From Mesaphorura yosii (Eukaryota > Arthropoda > Collembola > Poduromorpha > Tullbergiidae): a stretch of 64,000 nt of DNA. Position numbers and translations under genes: made by a program. Numbering within the stretch: the first letter of the stretch is position 1; each line of letters starts with the position of its first letter. The DNA is taken from positions 62,001 to 126,000 of the forward strand of contig WIXG01000142.1 of NCBI GenBank assembly GCA_009869945.1, read 5' to 3'. Below are positions 47,601 through 60,319 of the stretch, in pieces. A model generated the notes under the pieces. It searched no databases. It saw nothing but the letters and a program-made list of their open reading frames with translations, and was not told where the DNA came from.

Positions 47601-48986
47601 TTGAAACTTCAAACAAAAAGTACGTGGTTTCTAATTACTGCTCTAATAAAAATTGACTTTCAGAGAAGGACCGCACGCTTTGTTCCTAAAGTAAATGGAA
47701 CAGCAGGTCCGAGTTATTTGTCTTGGCTCTTCAGGCACCATGTAAAATGTAAACAGAATCGAGAAGAGCAAAGTATACAAGCGTGTGACAAGACAGTGAG
47801 AAATGAATGAAAGCACCACTTTCTTATGTGACGACATCGTGGACAGCTACGGCAATTTCCAGGAAATCTCAATTTGGACCTGAGCTGAGGAACAAAAGAG
47901 GCAGCCGAGCGAGCCACCAACAACGCCGACGACCACGCAAGGTGGTTCTTTTCCCACAAATCTAATAACTTCGGGACCACCAGCCTCTGTCTTTCTTAAC
48001 TCCTTGCTATTTGCTTTGTACAGTATTTGTACGTGCACGAAATCAATAAATTCCATCAAATATTTCATATCGAAAATTAACTTAAGCAATTTTAACGGCT
48101 GACTTACTTGCAGTGTAATTCTGAACAAGCGGCAGAGCGATGGGAGGCAGATTCTGCGGGGAGCTTTCGACATTGTTCTTTTCTCCATCCACATGTTGCA
48201 GTGGCATCGATACACGTGTGTTTCTGCTCCTGCTGTCGTTGCCGCTGTCGGCGCTCTTCGCCCCGATTGAGTTTTCCATTCCCATCATGTTTACAGGAGC
48301 CATGATGCGTTCTTGTTCTTTTCCCTCTGTCGTGTCGGTGTCTCGATCTCGTCCACCTTCCAGGATTCTGTCACTGCGAGTAAGGCGAACATGTGCACGA
48401 CCTCCACTGTTTGTTTCCCATGCCAATGCTCCTGTCTTGGAACTTGTTGCAGGCGTCGTCGTCGTGTTCGAGTTTGAGTTCACGGAGTCGTGATGATTTT
48501 GGTAATGAGAGTCGTGACTGGGCTGTGAAATTATTTTCTCATTTGCCTTCGCCGCCGTCGTCAACTTGGAATTGGACGTCGGAGGCGAGAATTCTGCGGC
48601 TACTTGGCCGTCGTGTCTTTCTTTTCCTCTTTCGCTGATGCTCGTGCCTCTGGCGGCTTGATCAGGATCGTGATAACTTGGAGTATTCGTATTCGCAGTT
48701 GTGGTCGTCGTATTTTTATTCGTGCTCGGAGTCATAATAATGTCATCATTAGCAGAAGTCGAATTATTCACGGCGGCCGTAATTGCAATTGCGTCGGGGC
48801 TTGGTGATTTCGTGCTATTTGCATTTATAAAAGATGTGCTGGTAATCATGGGCTTGCTGAGGCTAGAAAGAAGGGGTTTCTGGTTGCTGGGATATCGCAT
48901 CGCCCGCATCATCGTTCCAGGTGGCAGGCCAGACGACACTGTCAGGTGGAAGAGGGGAATGAAGAAGATCAAGCGAATCACCACTA
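38624..48986 (-). CDS. EB-module type I membrane protein 1 with mucin-like ectodomain
   Basis: Five exons join in frame: 48108-48986, 41426-41554, 39209-39323, 38833-39110 and 38624-38745, giving about 507 residues. The first visible exon opens with a signal-like run (IRLIFFIPLFHLTVSSG), then about 270 residues rich in Thr, Ser, Asn and Asp with many N-x-S/T sites, likely heavily glycosylated. The second exon is one EB-type cysteine module (VPLRGSCNSTFRCMGEFVEC..., CRCQDGY). The third is a transmembrane helix (MIGVIIGLILMSFTLCIV) ending LRLFAK. The cytosolic tail begins ARFRENRTIFNTPNPRLMNV, then Ser/Pro/Gln-rich sequence, ending SVSSNV, a class I PDZ-ligand pattern. The donor at 38832 is the non-standard-looking GTCGGT. 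The start is probably an ATG split by an intron, A|TG at 48986; the upstream exon was not located. No known name; a surface receptor or adhesion role is inference. Paralogue at 62903-63889. Confidence 0.78.
39324..41425 (-). other. Intron of EB-module gene 1
   Basis: About 2.1 kb between the EB-module exon and the transmembrane exon. Short open frames inside (for example 39880-40420) have no splice signals or family match. No repeat is recognised. Confidence 0.55.
46138..46144 (+). promoter_or_regulatory. TATA box of the small secreted-peptide gene
   Basis: TATAAAT sits about 100 bases before the start codon, with a TCAGTT arthropod-type initiator at 46181-46186 and a CCAGTC alternative slightly closer. 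Confidence 0.6.
46241..46533 (+). CDS. Small secreted peptide, 65 residues
   Basis: Two exons (46241-46307 and 46403-46533) split in phase 1 by a 95-base intron. Residues 1-18 are a clear signal peptide (MRALLFLMLALALVAMAYS). The mature part of about 45 residues has no cysteine: EEGMTPPGILHST, then a short DDYIVVDVPKPKVHYYAAEA segment and an Ala-rich end. TATA box, initiator, compact intron and a polyadenylation signal at 46599 make a complete small gene of the type used for cuticle, neuropeptide or secretory-gland products. There is no dibasic cleavage site, so a classical neuropeptide is unlikely. The YIVVDVPKPKVHYYAA stretch recalls small cuticle peptides, but this is a guess. It is nested, opposite strand, in the EB-module gene intron. 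Confidence 0.75.
46599..46604 (+). terminator. Polyadenylation signal AATAAA of the secreted-peptide gene
   Basis: AATAAA 65 bases after the stop codon, followed by a GT/T-rich stretch (CTTTGTATCTTTTTGTATC). Confidence 0.6.
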
Positions 48987-51900
48987 AAAGAGACAGAAGA
49001 AAAGAGAAAACCGCGAGTTAAGTCAACTAGTCAACCGTTCATTGTCGCGAATTACTGTAAATCAGGGGCTAATACCAAAGTTCGGTGCAGAGAAAGAGTT
49101 TGATAAGTTTCTGGTGAGATGCAGCTCGAGAACGCAGGACTTTGCACTATTAATTGCAGATGGCTTTGATATCGTGGTCGAGGCGCGTGTTGCTTGAAGT
49201 AAGACTTTAATGCTCGCAGATTTATTGGAATAAGGAACGACCCTTCGACTGCGTCAACTTTCAAAATAATTTCACTGATTGCGATCTTTCGCATAAATTG
49301 ATCGACCGCCCGACTAAGTTTTAGGGCCAATCTGGTGCGCTTTGATAGGAACAAGCCAAGGCTTTACAGCCCTTTTAAATTGTTGGTACTTTAGAATAAT
49401 CCATCTCGAAAAGCCCTGCCCACGCTGACTACGTAGGAGTTATTGTACACAAGAAGGAACACAAGTGCGAATGGACACGAGCATTTTACATTGGTCCTCG
49501 GGGACTTTTCTCTTCGTCCTTGTTTACCACGATCGACTTCAAACTTCACGTGTAAGTAATACACGCCTTCATACGGCGGCAGTTATGAGGATAAAGGCTT
49601 TGTAACTTGGCGACAAAAATTCTTTTCAATAAACCTCCTCAAGCTGCTTGGCACAAAATTACTTCAAAAGAAAAATCTCATTTAAATTTTTCACTTTAGC
49701 TTTAGAATATCAACCTGACAATCGATATGACACATGCGACAAATAATAGTCTTGTGCTTCAAAGAAAGGACGCAGAACGGAGCAGAAAATGAAGAGATGG
49801 AGAAAATGAAGCGTGGTGTGGTGGAAAAGAGAGGCGAGCGAGAGCGAGAATTTGTAACGAAAGCCACGAAGAACACGCGCTTTCTGTAAAACTCATTCGC
49901 CTTGAAAAGTCTCCGTCTCCAATTTCCAGTTGGTTGCAATTGAATTACGAAATGAGCTGCGGTTATTACGAACAGGTATACAGTCCATCAATAAAAGACA
50001 GATGTCTCAAAATTTCCAGTCGTTTTCAATAAACTAAAGCACTGCACTAGCAAACATTACCGAAGCATTAACAAAAGATTTGTTCATGCGAGTGTAGTGT
50101 TCTCATTTTATTTATTTTGTCGTTTGTGTGTTGCGTTGTATGATTTGTCTCGAATTTGGTTCATTTCCAGTCCAAATGAGTTTTATTTGCTTATTTGAAC
50201 GACGTGCATTGGCATGCAATAAAAATGCTCGGTTCAATTTGTGCCGTGTACCATGTTGTAGAAAAATCAGAAACCACTCGTGACTCGCACGCATTCATGC
50301 ACGACAGCGAGAATATTTCCTCACCGCTGATGATAAGGTGATAGACTGTTGCCCGGACCGAGCTCGGGTTGAGTTTCCATATTTTATTTTCGGTTTCTGG
50401 TCGAATTGCTCGCTTGAGTCGCGTCGCGTCTCGGTATACCGCTCACGCTTACCTGCTCACAGTGCATTACATTACGTTATCATGTTACATTGTTCAATCT
50501 AAATCGTGCAAACAAAACCGAGCACATTGTAACGAGCAAAAGAGTAGAAAGTTTCAACCACCTGCCCGCCCGACTGCGTGGATGCTCAGGAAATGAACAG
50601 CAGTGAGGCGGCGGCGCGGCGAGGAAGACAAGGAGAATAGAAGAATCATAAACTATGTTTTATGGACTCCGTTCAGGCTCACTTGCCTATTATGGCCTAT
50701 TATGTACATTACTCGCCCACTGCAACTGCCTATGTTCCGCTTGCTTGCCATGCATACCGCATTTCATTTTCATACCGGAGTTTTTTCACATCAGCAGCGC
50801 AGTGCCTTGAAACTCGAATTTGAACGACGCGAGTGAAGCCTACCAATCAACAAAAGGTAGGAAGACGTGAAAGCAGGCAGCAAAATGGTGCCGCTGCTGC
50901 GCTGAGCCGTGCTGCTTTAAAAGCAATTTAGAATTTTCATGCGGGAGGAAAAGACATGAGACGGAGTTGGTGGAACGGGCGCACAATAATGAGATACATG
51001 AAACGGAAGTTTCTCTTTTCATCCAAAGACAATTCTCCAGCGTGCGAATGGCGTGGCGAATACGATTTTTTTGTGCACGTGGCACGTCTCGCGTGTGATG
51101 TGCGAAGGAAATAATAGAAATGGCAAGCGGCAGGCGTGAATAGCGAGAATGTTACTGCCGGGATTTGGAGCAGCGGCACAACACACAAGCTGAGTCACAT
51201 AAATTGTTACAATGCAGTAAATCGCAGTCAGTTGCCGGCACGGGAGAACTTTCTCCGAAACAGAAACAGAAAGCAACACGAATGAGAATTGTGATTGCCG
51301 AAGCGAGACAGCTGCGCGAGCATTAAACACGTGCAATGAAATGTTCGCTCTGTGATTCCTACTGCGACTGAGCTCGGAGATTTGGCAAAGCACGAGAGCG
51401 AAAGCGGACGCGAAAAGGCGAAAAACAAGCTGCTGCAAAAGTCATTAATAACCTCATTAGGATAATTTCATAGGCATGGCTCTCTTTGCGAATGGCGCTT
51501 GCCTTTTTTTAAATGGCAGGGTAAAGTAAACGAAATTATCCAGCAGTAATCAGGTAATTAACCTCATGCAAGGCGGAGGCCGAGGCGCCAACCCCAATCA
51601 CAAAATCAAATTTTCACTCGCACGTTTTCCGGGTGAATGAATTTCTAATTAAGAGTTTCTCACAATCGCAAATCGCAGTAAGGATCTTGGCGACGAAATT
51701 TCTTTGAAAGCATGTGAAAGTACAGCATTGCTTGCAGTCAGCAGAACAAAGTTGTGAAGGTCGGGCTGCTGAATTAAAGCTGAAGCTCATTATACCAAGG
51801 GTGGAGAGTTGAAACGAGGCGAGACAAAGTTCGGATGGTACGGAAGAGAAGAGGAATGGTGAGGCAGTGGGCGAAATGCGAATTCATAGGAGCGAATGAA

Positions 51901-54900
51901 TTTAATCCCGCCATACAATAAAGTCTGGTCTCTCCGCAATGCAGTGCGTCAAGTGCCCGTATCTCATTTCTTCGTTTTCATTCTCGAGTCGGGAATTAAA
52001 ACGATGCGACGGAGGCGGCCGCATTGTGCTCCATTGAAGAACTCGACTGCAAGGAAGGCGGTGGATTAAATTGTGGAGTGACCCTGAACCATGTATCTTT
52101 TCGTGACGGAAACTAACTTAATTTAACTGTATTTGTGAATTGATTGAGCAAAACATGCATCAGTCAAATTTTAATTAAACTGTCACATCAGCATCATGCA
52201 ACCGCCGACTTTTGCATCTTACCTTCAGTATTCATGATTCTTCGAGTTGTGAGTCGTCAATCTTGCGGGATGCACTTTAAAGGTCGCGGCTGACTCTGAC
52301 TGTACAAACACTTTGCACTAAGTAAGTTAGCAGCTGTTGAAGTTCACATATTCATAGAATATCCTTAATAATTCACAGCCACCCTGTTGTAGTTTATTGC
52401 TTGCCTGACATTGACACTTTCTGATGCGATCACGGAGAAGATGCAGCTTTGTTGTTGAAGAAATCTCGTGTGGTTTAGGTTATAAAGTGCACTGTTCTGT
52501 TCCTGGTGCGTGTCCTGGCCTGTTGAGTATTAATGTCTTGTCTCTTCAAGATGCGAGAAGATTAAACTGGTACTCAAGCAGCAGCAGTTTGTGAGGCTTC
52601 TGCTACTTTGCCGAGGTTTCGCCTACACGGCCATTATCATTTATTGATTCGTAAACTGCTGATCCCAAAGTCAGAGCTGCATAACTTTCATCTGCTCCAT
52701 TTCGTGCTCTGTTATGATATTACAAGATTGTAGTAATCCACTGCAAAATCAAGGAGTCAATTCATAATATCATTGCGCCGGGAGCAAGCAGTCCAATAAT
52801 AGCAATGAATGTGAAAAGTTGAAGTTATAAAGTTTCATTACTCCACGATCTTGTTCTAAGTTGGTGGTTGTGCTACTCCTGCTCCACTTTCTCCGTGTCC
52901 TTCGTCGTCTTTGTCGCCACTATCCCGTTTCACTCGAATTCTTGGCACGAGAACAAAGTTCAAACCTGCACAATTCCGTATTACAATGCACTTTTGGCAG
53001 CGGCCGGGCGGGCAGAAGAATGTTGCAAGTTTCAAAGTCGGGATTCGAAGACTCTGTTTACAGTTTGCAGCTTGCAGCCTGAAGCCCAAAGTTGTCGCGT
53101 AAATATTTCAGCTGTCACCGACTCCAAATTCGTATAAATGATTTCTCTGATTCGAATTTGCCCTCAAAATCTTCATTCTGAAAGAAATGAGTTAAACTAA
53201 CATCAACAAATCGGCTCCGTGACGTTTCGCGTCAGATGCGTCTTGATATTAAAAGTTTTCCGACAATACGACGCAAGTCGCCGCGTAATGAACATAAATG
53301 CCAAATCAGCGCAGCGCGGCAGAGCAGGACAAAGTTAAATGCCAGCGAATGGCGAATAATGTTGTCTTATCAAACACATGCACAAGAAAATATGCAATTT
53401 GATTCTTTATGCCGAATCCCTTCGCAAGCATGCCTGTGCTTTGGGCTTTCGTCTCTGCGTGCCGCGAGCATGGCGTGAGACGCGAGATTGAGTCAGAGTC
53501 AGGATTTAGAGCTTGCGCTTGGCTTGAATTCCCCTGCCAGTCGTGTATAATAAATTCATAGGCCGGGACTGCAGCAATAAATTTAAATTACTCATTTCTG
53601 TGCCAGTTTCCAGTGCAGGCTGAAGAAGGCAACCACGATATATTTTCTGCAGTGAAAGTGAAAGTGACATTGGCACGAAAGGAGAAAGGCGAAAGACGAA
53701 ATCGGAATCTTCAAAGATGAAGAATTAAATTAAATCCAAATATCGCTTCAATTCGTCGATTACATCGATTTTCAATTTCCAATTTCGTGATCCCGCGAAT
53801 TTTTGATTTACTGAGTCGGGCTCGTACTCAACAGCTTCGCTTTTCGGCAGCTGAAGATTTGATGTGAGAATTTTACTCAGTTTACACATAAACTCGTCGT
53901 GGTTAAGCTTCACGTTCGCGCTAATTCAATTACTCCTCGAATTACGTTGGCTTTTATATATATCCAAGCAACCAATTTCATTTATTAAGCCACATCTTGC
54001 TTCTGCCAAGAAAAGTTTTGTCAAACAACGAAAAGCTGAAGCTCAGCTCAGCTAGAATCGGAGAAACTTCAATTTATCAAACACGCCAGCTGCCTTTTGA
54101 CTTCTGACAATTGACAATACTGCACTACTCGCTGTCGATGCTGAGAAATGAAGGATGTTCTTTACGACAAAGCGTCGCTGTCACTGGAAGCGGAACGAAC
54201 GCGAAAGGGAAAAAGGCATCATTTGTTCTACTTTCGCTTCCGCTGGAGCAGCACTTCATCACATTCTGCACATCGTACGTGTACTTACCGCATTTTATCG
54301 CAATTTGCCGTGCTGCAAATTGAAAGTGGTTGAATGAAGACGTTTAGACGTTAAAGTTCGCGAATTGAACGAAAAAAGACAGAAGAGAAGCACCAAAATT
54401 GTTCTTAATCTTCTTCGGCGTCTGTAGAGAAACGAAAACTACGCTGAATTGCTTGAGACTTGAGGAGACAGCCACAATCACAATAAACACAGCCACATCG
54501 CACTTTATTTTACTGCCTGGTCTGAATCGTCACTGCGATGCGACTGATGATGACTACAGATTACACTGAACACAGTACGCCGCTGCTGTTCGCGTAACAA
54601 ATATAAAAGACAAAGGAACTTTGTACAAATACACACGTACGCCTTGCTGACGAAATGTTGCAGCTACAAAGTACGACCAACTACGACTGCAGTGAAAGTT
54701 CCAGCGGACACGGAGCTCTTATACCGTCCAAGCCACGGTTACGGACGGCGTACGGCTCCAGTCTTCAGCGCTCAGTGCCACTATAGGGAAAAATGTCCGT
54801 GAGAGCTTCGTAATTGCCAGAGTCGGAGTCAGAGTCAGAGTCATACAGACTTTTTCTTTCTGTCTTGCATCAGCCAACAGCGGGTAGTCTTTTCCTGCGA

Positions 54901-57900
54901 GTTGGAGAAAGTCTCGTGCTTTCTCCAACGCATCACGCAACGCACACACACGAAAAACAAGTTATCTGTGACTCAACGTCCATGCTACCTGTCCCTTGTC
55001 CACGAAACTTAACAAATTTTTGTTTACATTTGTAACTTTGTCCGTTCCTTTTCAGCTTCGACTGAGCTGGCTGGCTTCTTTCTTTCATCAACAACTCAAA
55101 CAGGACGACTGGACACGACACGACAAAGCAAAAAAGGGCACACAATTTAAGTTCAAGATCTTTCAAACTCCGCATTGTAATGTTAAATGCGGACCGCTAT
55201 AAACAATTTAGAAGTTTCTGTTTCGTGCACGCACGCACGAGTCTTAAAAGTAAGGGATTTACACTCATAATTTTTTTCACTACTTCTATTTATTTATTAC
55301 TTTAACTTTCTTTCTGCTCCTTCTGCCGTGAACAGCTATTACATTGCATTGCATCGTTGTCCGAGTTTAGAGCCCATTAAATCGCAGAGCATTGGGTAAT
55401 AGAATATGTATGTACGAGCCAATAAACATAAACACACTAATTGCAGATAAGAAAACTCCGAAATGGGTACATAAAAGTAAAGAAAGTTTATCCAATAAAA
55501 CGACGTCTTGAATTAATTGAATAAACTCTGACCAGTCTGGTTTTTGTTCTTTACCACTCTTATTGACAGAATAAAATGGGCTTGAATGATTCATAATCCT
55601 CCACTGAAGTGGTACAAAAGTTCCAGGCTATTGCTGTTTGCCACCTGTTGAGGCATTACTTTGCTTGTTCATCAATGTCCATCCAACTGACAGATGAGTT
55701 TCTCCACAGCCAAGCGTGTAAGAATGCCTTTCTTGAAAGGCTGCACCAACTTTGGCAAGTTTCGGAGTTTGGACAGGCAGATCAGTTCGTGCTCACGTAA
55801 TTCGATCTGAGTGCCTCACTATTCTTTTCTGTTATATGAGCTTCCAGATCCACAAACCAGGTTTTTGAGGTAACTCGATCGCGCCTGGAAACTAAATTAC
55901 ATCATATTTCAATTTCAGTACATGAAATTGCCGTAATTAATAATGCATTTTCTGAGTACGCAGGTAAAACGCGAGCAGTGAAAGTGAAAGTGGTTCATCT
56001 CTTCATTTTAATGAGAGAATCTGAATTTCCTCTCATTCTTGAATTACATCTCATCCTGAAGAACACAAGAACGGTAATTCTGGAGATACAATTTCGTTGG
56101 AGCATTAAGTAAAAACGAAAACATAAGGCAGGGGAAGGAGAAGTTTTTCTCACCATAAAACCGGCAACTGCCACTGCGAATTGCGAATTGTGTTTATTTA
56201 TTTAATTTGTCTAAAGTGCATTTATCATACTCCACTGAGAATACTACGGACAAGATGAGATTTGTGTTGCCTTTTTTGACTATATGGAGGCTGGAACTGG
56301 AAAGTACTACTCAAGCACGGACGCCTGGATAAGTAAGTAAGCACACGTTTTAGATTACCGCATTACAACATTTTATGATTTCTCTTCCTCTGATACGGAT
56401 CTCGGATCACTTATCTTTATCTCAGGCTGTAATGTCTTCTCAGATGGATTCCGCTCGCGTTTGCGTTAACCGCCCGCCTGTCTGCCTGCGTTGTCGTAAA
56501 ATGATCAAATGGAACAAGAATTCCGTGCCTTTGGAGAATCGAGAGTTCTCAATTTTCCGTCCTCCACGCACCTGAGTCAGTCGTCTGAATTGAAGGGACC
56601 AGAGCGAACGGACGCGTGACGAGTCTGTGAGACTGGGAAAAGTGCGCATTATTTTATGGAAGCCATTAAAATTATTTCTAAATTGATTTTGATATTGCGG
56701 ACATTAAAAAGTACTTTCTTTAGTGGGAAGAAGGCAATGCCAATGCGGGTCATGTCGCAATGCAGTGCGGGCCTATGGAAAGACAGACAAAGAACAATTC
56801 TGCAATTCTCTTATGAATTCGCATCCGCACTCAGCGAAGTTTTAAAATGTCTGGAGAAAGAAGGAATTCGCCGTCGCGTCGTGGCTGCAGAGTAGATTGC
56901 AGGACGGAGCATTAAATGAAAAGCACTTGTGCGAGTCTCATATTTTCTTGTCCATTCCGTAAATTGGTCCCTGAGCTCGCCGTCGCTGGTAGGTCGGTCG
57001 GTCATGGAGTTCTTGTGTGCCTGTACAGTACAAGCGAGGTTTGTGGCGAGAAAAATGGAGAGGAAGTCTGAATCAAGCCAGAAACCAGGAGGAAGTGCAG
57101 CGTGGATGAAGCGGACAAACAACGCGAGATGAAAGATGAGATCCAGCCTCCATAAATGGAATTGTCTTGTCAGTATTTCACTACGACTCTTCCGTCTTCC
57201 GTAATAAAATGCGTACTTTCACCACCGCAATTGTTAGTTGCATTTGATTTTGTGTATAAAAGATTAAAAAAATTCTAGCGCATGACCTAAATTTTGTAAT
57301 TAATTAAATGCAAGTGAAGCTTTTCTTGTCCTTTTCACCTATTTGTCATTTCGACCGAGTAAAAGATGGTTTTAACAAAGGAGCATCGTTTCAGTATGAA
57401 GAGGCAAGGCAAACATTGAAACAAAGCATGACGCAGGCAGGGAGCTAAAGTGCTGACTAGCTGAAGCTCCGAATCTGGGAAACCAATTTGCATGAACAGC
57501 TTTCGTTCATATATCAATCTTCATGTTTACTTTGCCCTCCTGGTACGAACGAAACAGTGAACAACGTGACTGGCCAGAAGTCTCCGGCAGACAATAAATA
57601 CAGTACAAAACGAGTCAAGTCAAGACCGCAAGCAGAGCGACCAGTGCTTGGTACGAATTCATGGTTCAGTTTCTGGTTCCGATAAGTGACTTCCTGTGAG
57701 CGAGATGGGCTCGGATTTGGCGAAAAGTGAAACCTCCATCAACATCATGCAAGCTCGAACGGACGACTTTGACTTTGCCAGAGTTTATATTTTGGCTTCT
57801 CGTTCCGGTTGAGTACATATTTGGAACAGAGCAAGATCAATCTTCCAAACAGGAACTGAGAATCTAAAATTTGAAGCTACGCGCCATGTAAGCGTGAAAT

Positions 57901-58796
57901 ATGAAAGTAGTGATAACGGCTCATTAGTATTGGAGTCAGATAATGGCGAGCAAGCTGAGTCCGCTCATTCTCAGGCCTCACGTTGGTTTCAGGCAAGACG
58001 CAAGATACATTCATTTCACGTGCACGTGTACGAAGCTAAGGTGCCAAGAGACGACGACGAGGAGCAAGTGTAATTTATTCAGATTCAGGCGACTTGCTGA
58101 CAATGAACGAAATCCATCGAGAATCAACTGCGGCTACATTTATTCGGCTTGCGTGGTGCGGTGGAGGAAAAGACATGTTGAGAATGTGGATTTGGATACT
58201 GCTGCTAAGAAACTTTGCAACAAGATAAGTTTCGCCTGCTCTGCACGTGCCACTCAAATGTCCGGCTGCCGGCTGCAATTTCTGTCTCTAAGATTACACC
58301 TGCTCCTTTGTTTCTTGATCACGATTCTAATAAGATTTGGGATGACCGATTTTGAAATGAAGATCAGGTCGGTCAAGCTCCTTGTCTTGATCTGCATGCT
58401 GAAGTACATTGGAGGACAACTTCTTGAAACAAAGACAGACGTCTGCACTTCGCCGCCTTCACCTTCAAATGTTTGGAAGAATCATGCTCTTTGTTTTGCT
58501 TCACAACAATCTATTCAAATGCTCTTAATGCATAAGAATGAAGCGATGATTTTATTCTAAAATAAGTTCAACCAGGATTTGGTAATAAATTAATTGTGAC
58601 TAATAAACTTATAAAACTTAAAAGACAGAATGAGAATGAGAATGGGGTCCTGTTTCTCCTTTCCTCTGTCGAAATTCTGCTTCCGACGCCTGGCTGCTGG
58701 CTCATTCTCTCGTGATATCTTCAAACTATCCTGAAACTCTGGAATACTTCATCCTACAATGAATTTAGTTCGGAAGAGTGCGCCGTGTCCATCACG
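48987..58796. other. Gene-poor 9.8 kb stretch
   Basis: No exon is supported. It presumably contains the upstream exon and promoter of EB-module gene 1. Two short GA/GT-type runs (CAGTGAAAGTGAAAGTG at about 53650 and 55977) and a GAGTCA micro-repeat near 54822 occur. The longest open frame, 57943-58560 (205 codons, plus strand), has no splice sites, TATA box or family match; I treat it as unproven. Confidence 0.45.
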
Positions 58797-59735
58797 CTAC
58801 GATTCAGGGTTCATGATATCCGGTGGTTGCATGCCAGCCCTCCTGAATTTGTTGGACACATACTTTTCTATTTTTGCCTTGTCTGGAATTAATCATTAAT
58901 CATGTCACTTCGGTCCCTTAAAGTGTTAACTGAATTGTGTTTACCTCTTGCAAACCCTTTCTTCAGTGCCTTGTGAGTCAACTTCTTGGCCAACCATTTA
59001 AACTCATTTTCGTTCTCAATGACCTTGTTCCTTAAATAGGGCATCAGGACATCAATCACAAGTTTGGCTCCATCTGCTTTGTCCTCGTAGGTGAACTGCT
59101 GTGGTTGAGGAGATGCAATGCTGTCTTTTGGCTTCTTAATCTTGACCAGTTTTTCGTCCTCCAGGTTGGAATCTCCTTTCTTTCTTTTTGGGCTGCCACC
59201 AGTCTTTTGCTCATAGCTTTCTGTAATCACCTTACGAGGAATTTTCCAGTCCCTAACGAAAACAAGGACATGAACACATTCCTCTCAACCTTGCATGCGG
59301 TGATCTTACAAATTCTTACTTATCACGTTCCCCAATTCCTGAGCTTAAAGTTGGCGGTGATTCCAATTCGCGCTGACGCTGTGGATGCTGAAATTGATGA
59401 GGTAGTACATCGGATTCATCATCGGCCGCCATTTCCTTCACTTCAGCTTCAAGACACTCCAAAAAATCGTCATCGGATTCAGTGTACTTTCTTCTGGAAG
59501 TGGCTTTGGGTCCAGACACGATGACCGTCGAACGAACTTCGTTTTTTGGGGGTTCAAATTGAGGACTACAAATTTCAAATGCACTTCCGCTGGAGCTTGA
59601 GTTCGAGCTGCACGTGGAGGGGCTCATGCTGGAGCAATTTGATTCGTCGTCACGGATCAGAGACACGTCCTTCTCCTTGAAGGGCGCTGCCGGCGGATGT
59701 CGGACCAGGTCAATTGTTATGCGAGTACGTTCCAT
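58797..59735 (-). CDS. Small protein ending in an SRI (Set2-Rpb1 interacting) domain
   Basis: Three exons (59320-59735, 58945-59252, 58797-58882) join in frame to 269 residues. Residues 1-140 are Ser/Asp/Glu-rich and probably disordered (SRRKYTESDDDFLECLEAEV). A Lys-rich linker follows (GSPKRKKGD, KLVKIKKPKD). The C-terminal 75 residues look like an SRI domain, the three-helix fold that binds the phosphorylated C-terminal domain of RNA polymerase II: VIDVLMPYLRNKVI, NEFKWLAKKLTHKALKKG (SETD2 has DFKHLARKLTHGVMNKE), and a last helix KAKIEKYVSNKFRRAG. In SETD2, RECQL5 and SCAF proteins this domain sits on much larger proteins; here it stands alone with no SET or helicase part. Nuclear, transcription-linked function is inferred. 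The ATG at 59735 is the first in frame; a 5' extension is possible. Confidence 0.72.
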
Positions 59736-60319
59736 CTTCGAATTTGAATGCCCGATTTTCAGTTAGTTCTGACGCAGAACTCTGTAATTGAAGAATAATT
59801 TTCTGCCTGCTTCCTGCTTCAAAACGTATGCGACAGGAACCTTCAGGAGACACGTCAACACAAACACTACTATTCTGATTCTTATCAAATTGATGAAAAC
59901 TATCACTATCACCAGCCACAAGGGAACGCAAGACGCATTATACTGCCCGACTTCGAGTTGACACACATAAAGAATACAGAAAAGAACAAATCTTTAGACG
60001 CTCAACTCGTTCATCAGTAGATTCTTTCCTATCCCATTGTGTATTTGCGTTGCGTTGAATCGCAATTTCGTAACCCCAAATCATGCTGACTGCTGATTGA
60101 ACCTTAAGCAGCGGCGGCACGTACATACAAAAACGAAGCCACGACCACAAGCGCCTTGAGCATTGAGAAATAAATAGTAAATAGAAATGAATAGAAATGA
60201 ATTGTAGATAAAATACTGCCTATTCTCCGAATCTCATAAAAACGAAAGTCCAGAAGCGGGCTCAAGTTGAGGGATGGTTGCACTGGCCGATGGGAAACCG
60301 TCAGCACGTGTCCGAGCAC
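59736..60319. other. Upstream of the SRI gene; 3' flank of the P450 relic
   Basis: A minus-strand frame at 59710-59931 overlaps the SRI start in another frame and has no partner exon. A short tandem repeat (AATAGAAATG twice) lies near 60180. Nothing else is supported. Confidence 0.4.

Larger units (their letters stand above)
41555..48107 (-). other. 6.5 kb intron of EB-module gene 1, contains a nested gene
   Basis: The exons on either side are both phase 1 and join to give NYTAKVPLRGSCN, which aligns with the paralogue's DVPLRGPCN, so no coding exon appears to be missing between them. The intron holds a small plus-strand secreted-peptide gene at 46241-46533; nothing else is recognised. Confidence 0.65.

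Noticed and set aside
47847-48107. Possible extra exon of EB-module gene 1 with a CVVVGVVGGSLGCLF stretch
   Set aside because: No good acceptor, and the exons at 48108 and 41426 already join in frame to a sequence that aligns with the paralogue.
54814-54846. GAGTCA micro-repeat
   Set aside because: Only a few units; too short to annotate as a repeat array.
55367-55594. 75-codon minus-strand frame with hydrophobic segments (possible mitochondrial insert)
   Set aside because: AT-rich and hydrophobic by composition; no match to a known mitochondrial protein, so a nuclear mitochondrial insert is unsupported.
59710-59931. Minus-strand frame overlapping the start of the SRI gene
   Set aside because: It begins with TTG, has no partner exon and runs in a different frame from the well-supported SRI exon.
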